The notes under the pieces were generated by a model that did no database searches, was not told the DNA's origin, and worked only from the letters and a program-made list of their open reading frames with translations. Shown one piece after another: positions 7,073-10,315 of a stretch of DNA of 10,315 bases. Both the position numbers and the translations under genes were made by a program. How positions within the stretch are numbered: position 1 is the stretch's first letter; every line of letters starts with the position of its first letter. The stretch is from the NCBI GenBank assembly GCA_025455345.1, contig JALOMS010000348.1, forward strand, positions 1 through 10,315. Direction: 5' to 3'. Source of the DNA: Thermoflexibacter sp. GTDB taxonomy: Bacteria > Bacteroidota > Bacteroidia > Cytophagales > Thermoflexibacteraceae.

Positions 7073-7104
7073 CAAATCTACTAAAAATTCACTTGGAAAG
7101 CAAA
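7073..7104 (-). promoter_or_regulatory. Promoter of the T9SS type B gene
   Basis: On the minus strand TTTG (7104-7101), a 20-base gap and TAGATTTG (7080-7073) match the Bacteroidota consensus TTTG-N20-TAnnTTTG at every defined base. The predicted leader to the ATG at 6987 is about 80 bases. This is the best promoter match in the window. Confidence 0.6.
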
Positions 7105-7125
7105 ATACAAAGGCTTATATTTTAT

Positions 7126-7157
7126 TTTTATAAATAGCACGATTTTATCTAATTTTG
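7126..7157 (+). promoter_or_regulatory. Weak promoter-like site upstream of dtd
   Basis: TAATTTTG at 7150-7157 fits TAnnTTTG. The -33 position 20 bases upstream reads TTTT, three of four bases. If used, the leader to the ATG at 7259 would be about 95 bases and would include the two overlapping hairpins at 7185-7217. It lies back to back with the promoter of the T9SS gene, 21 bases apart. Confidence 0.35.
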
Positions 7158-7184
7158 CTTAACAAACAAAAACATAATCAATAG

Positions 7185-7217
7185 GATTGCTTGAGCAATC
7201 TAATACAAATTAGCTCA
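7185..7217 (+). promoter_or_regulatory. Two overlapping, mutually exclusive hairpins in the dtd leader
   Basis: GATTGC (7185-7190) pairs with GCAATC (7195-7200) around a TTGA loop. The second option pairs CTAAT (7200-7204) with ATTAG (7209-7213) and TGAG (7192-7195) with CTCA (7214-7217). Both use bases 7192-7200, so only one can form. No poly-T tract follows, so this is not a plain terminator. A regulatory role is a guess. Confidence 0.3.
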
Positions 7218-7258
7218 TTTACTTATTTGAAAAAATATCATTAATAATCAGTTTTCTA

Positions 7259-7670
7259 ATGGTTGCAGTAATTCAGAGAGTTTCAGAAGCATACGTAAAA
7301 ATTAATCATCAAATCAAAGGACAAATAGGAATCGGATACATGGTACTGCTCGGCATTGGGCAAGAAGATACGCTGGAAGACATAGATTGAGGAAGGGAAA
7401 ATGAACTTGGCTCTCCAAGACGTAAAAGGAGATATTCTTCTGATTAGCCAGTTTACACTTCATGCAAGTACCAAAAAAGGGAATCGTCCCTCTTTTATAG
7501 AAGCGGCTAAACCTGAAATCGCTATTCCTTTGTACGAAAAAACCATTGAAGCATTTGAGGATAAATTGGGTAAAAAAATCCAAACAGGTGAGTTTGGGGC
7601 TGATATGAAAGTAGGTCTGATTAACGACGGACCCGTTACTATCATCATAGATACAAAGAATAAGAAGTAA
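7259..7670 (+). pseudogene. dtd: dtd, D-aminoacyl-tRNA deacylase, disrupted by a short out-of-frame deletion
   Basis: Dtd hydrolyses D-amino acids (and Gly from tRNA-Ala) off mischarged tRNA. The N-terminus is in frame 2 from the ATG at 7259: VAVIQRVSEAYVKIN, then MVLLGIGQEDTLEDID, ending at a TGA at 7388-7390 after 43 codons. The rest is in frame 3: EEGKMNLALQDVKGD, the catalytic-region SQFTL motif, RPSF, FGADMKV, and NDGPVT with the Gly-Pro pair that enforces chirality, ending at 7668-7670. Between them about 14-15 residues that the family has here (ending in the RIF-D strand) are missing. Frame change implies a loss of 3n+2 bases, about 44 or 47. The junction is at about 7386-7391. An internal ATG at 7401 could start an 89-residue fragment, but that lacks the N-terminal strand and is unlikely to be active. 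Alternatives are decay or an assembly error. Confidence 0.85.
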
Positions 7671-7676
7671 TTTGGT

Positions 7677-8372
7677 ATGATAAAAAAAATTTTAATTTTA
7701 GTATTTATCTTTTTAGTAGGTGGATTAGGCTATTTTTGGTTTCAGCACAATGAGGAAATAGAAGACATCAATGACTTCATAGAAGTAATAGATATTGAAG
7801 CCCAAAAGTTGAGTCATCTCCATTTCAAAGGTAGGATTTGCCTTGTTCAGTTTGGAAATTTTCCCGCATCAGAACTTGCCTTAGTAAAAAGACAAATTGT
7901 TGATTTTTATGGGTTTAGCATAGACACCATTATCAAAGCCCCACTACCAGATAGTGCCTTTTATGCTCCTCGCAAGCGTTATAAAGCTGTGCCAATACTC
8001 AATTACCTCAATGCCATCAGACCTCCCAATTGTGATAAAATCTTAGGACTGACGACCAAAGATATTTCTACTAAAAAAGGAAAAAATGAGGACTCTGGTA
8101 TCATGGGCTTGGCATATCTTGCTGGGAAAAGCTGTGTAGTTTCTACTTTCCGAATGAGAAAAGGGAAAGTCAAAGAAGCAATATTCCGACAAAGATTGGC
8201 AAAAGTAGCACTGCATGAAATCGGACATACATTGGGTTTGCCCCATTGCGATAAATCTCCTACTTGTATGCTCAATGATGCCAAAGGAAGCATCAAAACC
8301 ATAGATAGAGAAAAAATAGAGTTATGCTCTTTCTGTAAGAAGAAAATTGATTATGTGAAAATTAATAAGTAA
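7677..8372 (+). CDS. Membrane-anchored archaemetzincin-like zinc metallopeptidase (M54)
   Basis: A 231-residue protein of the archaemetzincin (peptidase M54) family. Residues 1-22 (two Lys, then a long hydrophobic run ending in WF) form a signal anchor, so the enzyme probably faces the periplasm. The active site is HEIGHTLGLPH at 180-190: zinc ligands H180, H184 and H190, catalytic E181. The second, structural zinc site is C191, C197, C217 and C220, followed by a basic KKK. The family pattern is HC-x4-C-x-M...CxxC; here the spacing is HC-x5-C with M198 next to the Cys, and x18 from M198 to the CxxC, so both gaps are one residue longer than the pattern I know. Its natural substrates are unknown. 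The ATG is 6 bases after the dtd stop, so it is probably co-transcribed with the broken dtd. No defect is seen in this gene. Confidence 0.85.
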   Translation: MIKKILILVFIFLVGGLGYFWFQHNEEIEDINDFIEVIDIEAQKLSHLHFKGRICLVQFGNFPASELALVKRQIVDFYGFSIDTIIKAPLPDSAFYAPRKRYKAVPILNYLNAIRPPNCDKILGLTTKDISTKKGKNEDSGIMGLAYLAGKSCVVSTFRMRKGKVKEAIFRQRLAKVALHEIGHTLGLPHCDKSPTCMLNDAKGSIKTIDREKIELCSFCKKKIDYVKINK

Positions 8373-8403
8373 TTCAATAAAAATAAGCGTATATTTGTCT
8401 GCT

Positions 8404-8502
8404 TCGGAACTCCGATTTAAGTGAATGTATTGCTTCTCAATGATTTGCAATGGTGCAAATGTGAGTACTTCGGCAATCAAAAGTACATTTGCTTATGTAC
8501 TT
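8404..8502 (+). repeat. Hairpin-rich intergenic region with overlapping inverted repeats
   Basis: Four inverted repeats follow one another. TCGG/CCGA (8404-8415) has an AACT loop. ATTTGCA (8443-8449) pairs with TGCAAAT (8454-8460) around ATGG. GCAAATGT...ACTT (8455-8470, with a four-base bulge) pairs with AAGTACATTTGC (8481-8492). AAGTACAT (8481-8488) pairs with ATGTACTT (8495-8502) around TTGCTT. Each stem shares bases with the next from 8443 on, so alternative folds are forced. This could be a leader switch, or a dispersed intergenic palindromic element. Confidence 0.4.
8460..8491 (+). promoter_or_regulatory. Promoter-like site upstream of the hypothetical gene at 8537
   Basis: TACATTTG at 8484-8491 is a perfect TAnnTTTG, with TGTG at 8460-8463 exactly 20 bases upstream (three of four against TTTG). 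The predicted leader is about 40 bases. The -7 element lies in the left arm of the last hairpin at 8481-8502, so hairpin and promoter cannot be interpreted independently. Confidence 0.4.
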
Positions 8503-8536
8503 AACCAAACAATAAAAATAAAATAGTTCTTAGATT

Positions 8537-8977
8537 ATGGCTTTACCTATTGGATTTTATAAAAATGACCATGAAACACATCATGCCAGAGAACAATGGG
8601 AACTTTTGATAGAAAGAGATGAAGAACAAATGCTTGTCTTTCAACTACATATCTTTTCAGAAAAATCTTATGGATACAGTGAAAGTTGGTGTGAGGGGAA
8701 AATAGAAGTTTTGTATGATTTCTTATTTTTTAAAGAAAAAATCGGGTTTCATTGGGATTGGAAAGACACAGATAATCAATACCATTTGGTAGAAATCAAA
8801 GATGGGTTCAAAGCCGTTTTTGACCATCAAGAGCAAGGATTAAAAATAGGGAATGTACATCTCTTTGTTGCAGAAAGCCCTGATATTACTGAGGTGAAGG
8901 AGCGTTTTGCAGAAGCAAAACAACAACTCAATGAATTATTGGTAATGAAGAATCTCTACCCTACGGAGTTTTGGTAG
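8537..8977 (+). CDS. Hypothetical protein (146 aa)
   Basis: A soluble, acidic-to-neutral 146-residue protein that I do not recognise. It opens MALPIGFYKNDHETHHAREQ, with a cluster of His and Asp/Glu at residues 11-19. The middle is beta-rich with many aromatics (ESWCEGKIEVLYDFLFFKEK, FHWDWKD), with a single Cys. The C-terminal part turns helical and charged (TEVKERFAEAKQQLNELL, residues 117-134) and ends YPTEFW. No signal peptide or membrane segment is seen. The His-rich start is not a known metal motif to me. It is preceded by a promoter-like site and a hairpin-rich region, so it is probably a single-gene unit. Its TAG is one base from the stop of the oppositely oriented yaeR-like gene. Base use resembles its neighbours. 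Confidence 0.7.
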   Translation: MALPIGFYKNDHETHHAREQWELLIERDEEQMLVFQLHIFSEKSYGYSESWCEGKIEVLYDFLFFKEKIGFHWDWKDTDNQYHLVEIKDGFKAVFDHQEQGLKIGNVHLFVAESPDITEVKERFAEAKQQLNELLVMKNLYPTEFW

Positions 8978-8978
8978 G

Positions 8979-9362
8979 CTATTTTTCGTACAATTCTAAA
9001 GGTAAGTCATCTGGGTCTGCAAAAAAAGTAAATCGCTTTCCAGTCCACTCGTCTATCCTAATTGGCTCAGTAACAATGCCATGACTTTCTAATTTTTTTA
9101 TTGTGGATGCTATGTCTTCTACCTCAAAGGCGAGATGACGAAGTCCTCTGGCTTCGGGTCTTGATGGTCGCAGTGGTGGATTGGGGAAAGAAAATAACTC
9201 AATCTGATACATTTCCCCTATTGCCAAATCCAATTTGTATGATTGCCTTTCGGCGCGATATACCTCTGCAAGTATTTTTAAGCCCAATATTTCTGTATAG
9301 AAGTATTTAGATTTTGCATAATCCGAACAAATAATAGCAATATGATGAATACGGTTAAGCAT
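8979..9362 (-). CDS. VOC/glyoxalase-fold protein, YaeR type
   Basis: A 127-residue single-domain vicinal oxygen chelate protein, close in motif order and length to E. coli YaeR (GloA2-like). Visible are HHIAIICSDYAKSKYFY at the start, EVYRAERQSYKLDLA, IELFSF, PLRPSRPEA, GLRHLAF, then KRFTFFADPD and LPLELYE. The expected metal ligands are present: H6/H7, E55, H76 and E123. A Asp-Asp at 118-119 sits where YaeR has Asp-Gly before LPLELYE. YaeR relatives are annotated as lyase or glyoxalase-like, but the true substrate is not certain. It lies 53 bases downstream of the LptD-like gene on the same strand, so the two may share a transcript. No terminator is visible at its end because the next gene converges within one base. 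Confidence 0.85.
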   Translation of the reverse strand: MLNRIHHIAIICSDYAKSKYFYTEILGLKILAEVYRAERQSYKLDLAIGEMYQIELFSFPNPPLRPSRPEARGLRHLAFEVEDIASTIKKLESHGIVTEPIRIDEWTGKRFTFFADPDDLPLELYEK

Positions 9363-9415
9363 AAATTATTTAATTGATTTTCAAAAGGATATATTTTACT
9401 TGTTCATGTACTTAC

Positions 9416-10315
9416 TTATCTGAAGTACCAGCTATTCCTTCTGCTTAATTTCAAATCCCTCAATAATGCAGATTTGACATTAATATCTACGGTATAGCCC
9501 GCTCGTGGACCAAAAGGAATCCATGTTGCTGTCATAGACCAACAATGTAAATCACGAGAAATATTAAATTGGGTGAAACTCAATGCTTTTGCTACAAAAT
9601 CGTAACCAGAGTTGAAGCCTACTTTCCATTTTTTAGTAACACTCACATCTCCATTAAAATTGAGTGTTTGGACAATATTAGACCTACCAAATCCTTGCTT
9701 TGTATAATTAAAGTTATAACTAATATTTAAAGTCCAAGGCACATCAAATTCCACATATAGATTGCGATTGGCATTGATAAAAGCAAGCTCTTCTTCGGTA
9801 TAGCGGTTATCCTTGTATTCTTTTTTTGCAGAAGGCGGTTTGAAATTAGTAGAAACTGCTACATTGGCATTCGTAAGATTCCCGATTCCGTTGCCTGTTT
9901 GCCAAGCATACCTATCTACTCTCCTTTGGATTACATCGCCTGTTCTTGGGTTAAACCCTTGTAATTCATACGTATAGGGGTCAAGGGTAGCTCCAAAGTT
10001 AATATCCAATTTTTTAAACAGTCTTGTTCTTGCATTGAATGCGATAGGAGAAAGTTTGAATGAGTCCGCAATCATGTTGTAACTGGTCGTAAAGCCAAAA
10101 TTATCCAATATCATAATCTTCTCTGCGGGTTTTTTGGTAGTAGCTGTATCATCTTCAGACTTCTTGAGCTTTGCCTCTAAGGTATTCGTTAGATTAAAAC
10201 TAATTATACCTGACTCTCCGCGTCTTGGCGAATTATAAATACCATTGTAGCGCGTGATAGGTACTACCTCATCTCTCAAGATTTCCCCTGTATTGGTAAG
10301 TTGTCTTTTTTGGAC
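9416..10315 (-). CDS. LptD-like LPS assembly outer-membrane protein, C-terminal part (5' end beyond window)
   Basis: The frame is open from the right edge (10315) to a TAA at 9416-9418, 299 residues, and the true start lies outside. The TTG at 10277-10279 is internal, not a start. Patterns match the Bacteroidota LptD/OstA family: SPRRGESGIISFNLTN, then ILDNFGFTTSYNMIADSF, LSPIAFNARTRLFKKLDINFGATLDPY, VPWTLNISYNFNYTKQ, and near the end ISRDLHCWSMTATWIPFGP followed by INVKSALLRDLKLSRR. Alternating hydrophobic strands fit an outer-membrane beta-barrel, and the protein ends in an aromatic-rich SWYFR. LptD inserts lipopolysaccharide into the outer leaflet with LptE. Another Bacteroidota OMP of the same barrel type is possible, but the RDLHCW block is characteristic. 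No internal stop or frame shift is visible in this part. Confidence 0.75.
   Translation of the reverse strand, partial: VQKRQLTNTGEILRDEVVPITRYNGIYNSPRRGESGIISFNLTNTLEAKLKKSEDDTATTKKPAEKIMILDNFGFTTSYNMIADSFKLSPIAFNARTRLFKKLDINFGATLDPYTYELQGFNPRTGDVIQRRVDRYAWQTGNGIGNLTNANVAVSTNFKPPSAKKEYKDNRYTEEELAFINANRNLYVEFDVPWTLNISYNFNYTKQGFGRSNIVQTLNFNGDVSVTKKWKVGFNSGYDFVAKALSFTQFNISRDLHCWSMTATWIPFGPRAGYTVDINVKSALLRDLKLSRRNSWYFR

Noticed and set aside
7314..7583. A minus-strand 89-codon open frame over dtd
   Set aside because: It is antisense to clear Dtd motifs on the plus strand, so it is a shadow of that gene.
8003..8302. A minus-strand 99-codon open frame within the archaemetzincin gene
   Set aside because: It lies entirely opposite the zinc-binding region of a well-supported gene and shows no recognisable protein features.
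1..10315. CRISPR arrays, tRNA or rRNA genes, insertion sequences, phage genes
   Set aside because: I saw no regularly spaced repeats, cloverleaf-like sequences, transposase motifs or terminal repeats anywhere in the window.

Overview
The window reads as AT-rich Bacteroidota chromosome, probably a gliding Cytophagales-like lineage. The signs are a DUF4290 protein (a family essentially confined to Bacteroidota), a secreted Ig-repeat protein with a gliding-motility/type IX secretion (T9SS type B) C-terminal domain, a Bacteroidota-type LptD C-terminus, a bacillithiol pathway gene (bshC), and promoter-like sites of the Bacteroidota form TTTG-N20-TAnnTTTG. Genus and species cannot be read from the sequence alone.

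Left part (1-3145, + strand): the tail of an unidentified gene enters from the left edge. A promoter-like site overlapped by a perfect 9-bp palindrome follows, then a two-gene unit of DUF4290 protein and a PlsC-type acyltransferase. Next is bshC, which is broken: its N-terminal segment and its remaining body lie in different frames, and the conserved segment between them is absent.

Middle (3344-6987, - strand): a compact run of four small genes in the order 5168 to 3344. The first two are tandem paralogues of unknown function, the third is a possible lipoprotein, and the fourth starts inside the stop region of the third. Upstream of them, and probably transcribed separately, is the 550-residue T9SS-exported multi-domain protein, with a good promoter-like site in the divergent intergenic region.

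Right part (7259-10315): dtd (D-aminoacyl-tRNA deacylase) is also broken by loss of a short conserved segment with a frame change. It is followed 6 bases later by an intact membrane-anchored archaemetzincin-like zinc peptidase. A hairpin-rich intergenic region precedes a hypothetical gene, which converges with a 1-bp gap on a YaeR-type VOC/glyoxalase-fold gene. The C-terminal third of an LptD-like outer-membrane protein runs off the right edge.

No tRNA, rRNA, CRISPR array, insertion sequence or recognised defence system is visible. The most notable points are the two separate out-of-frame internal deletions in housekeeping-type genes (bshC, dtd), the tandem small-gene cluster of unknown role, and several overlapping inverted repeats at promoter or leader positions.
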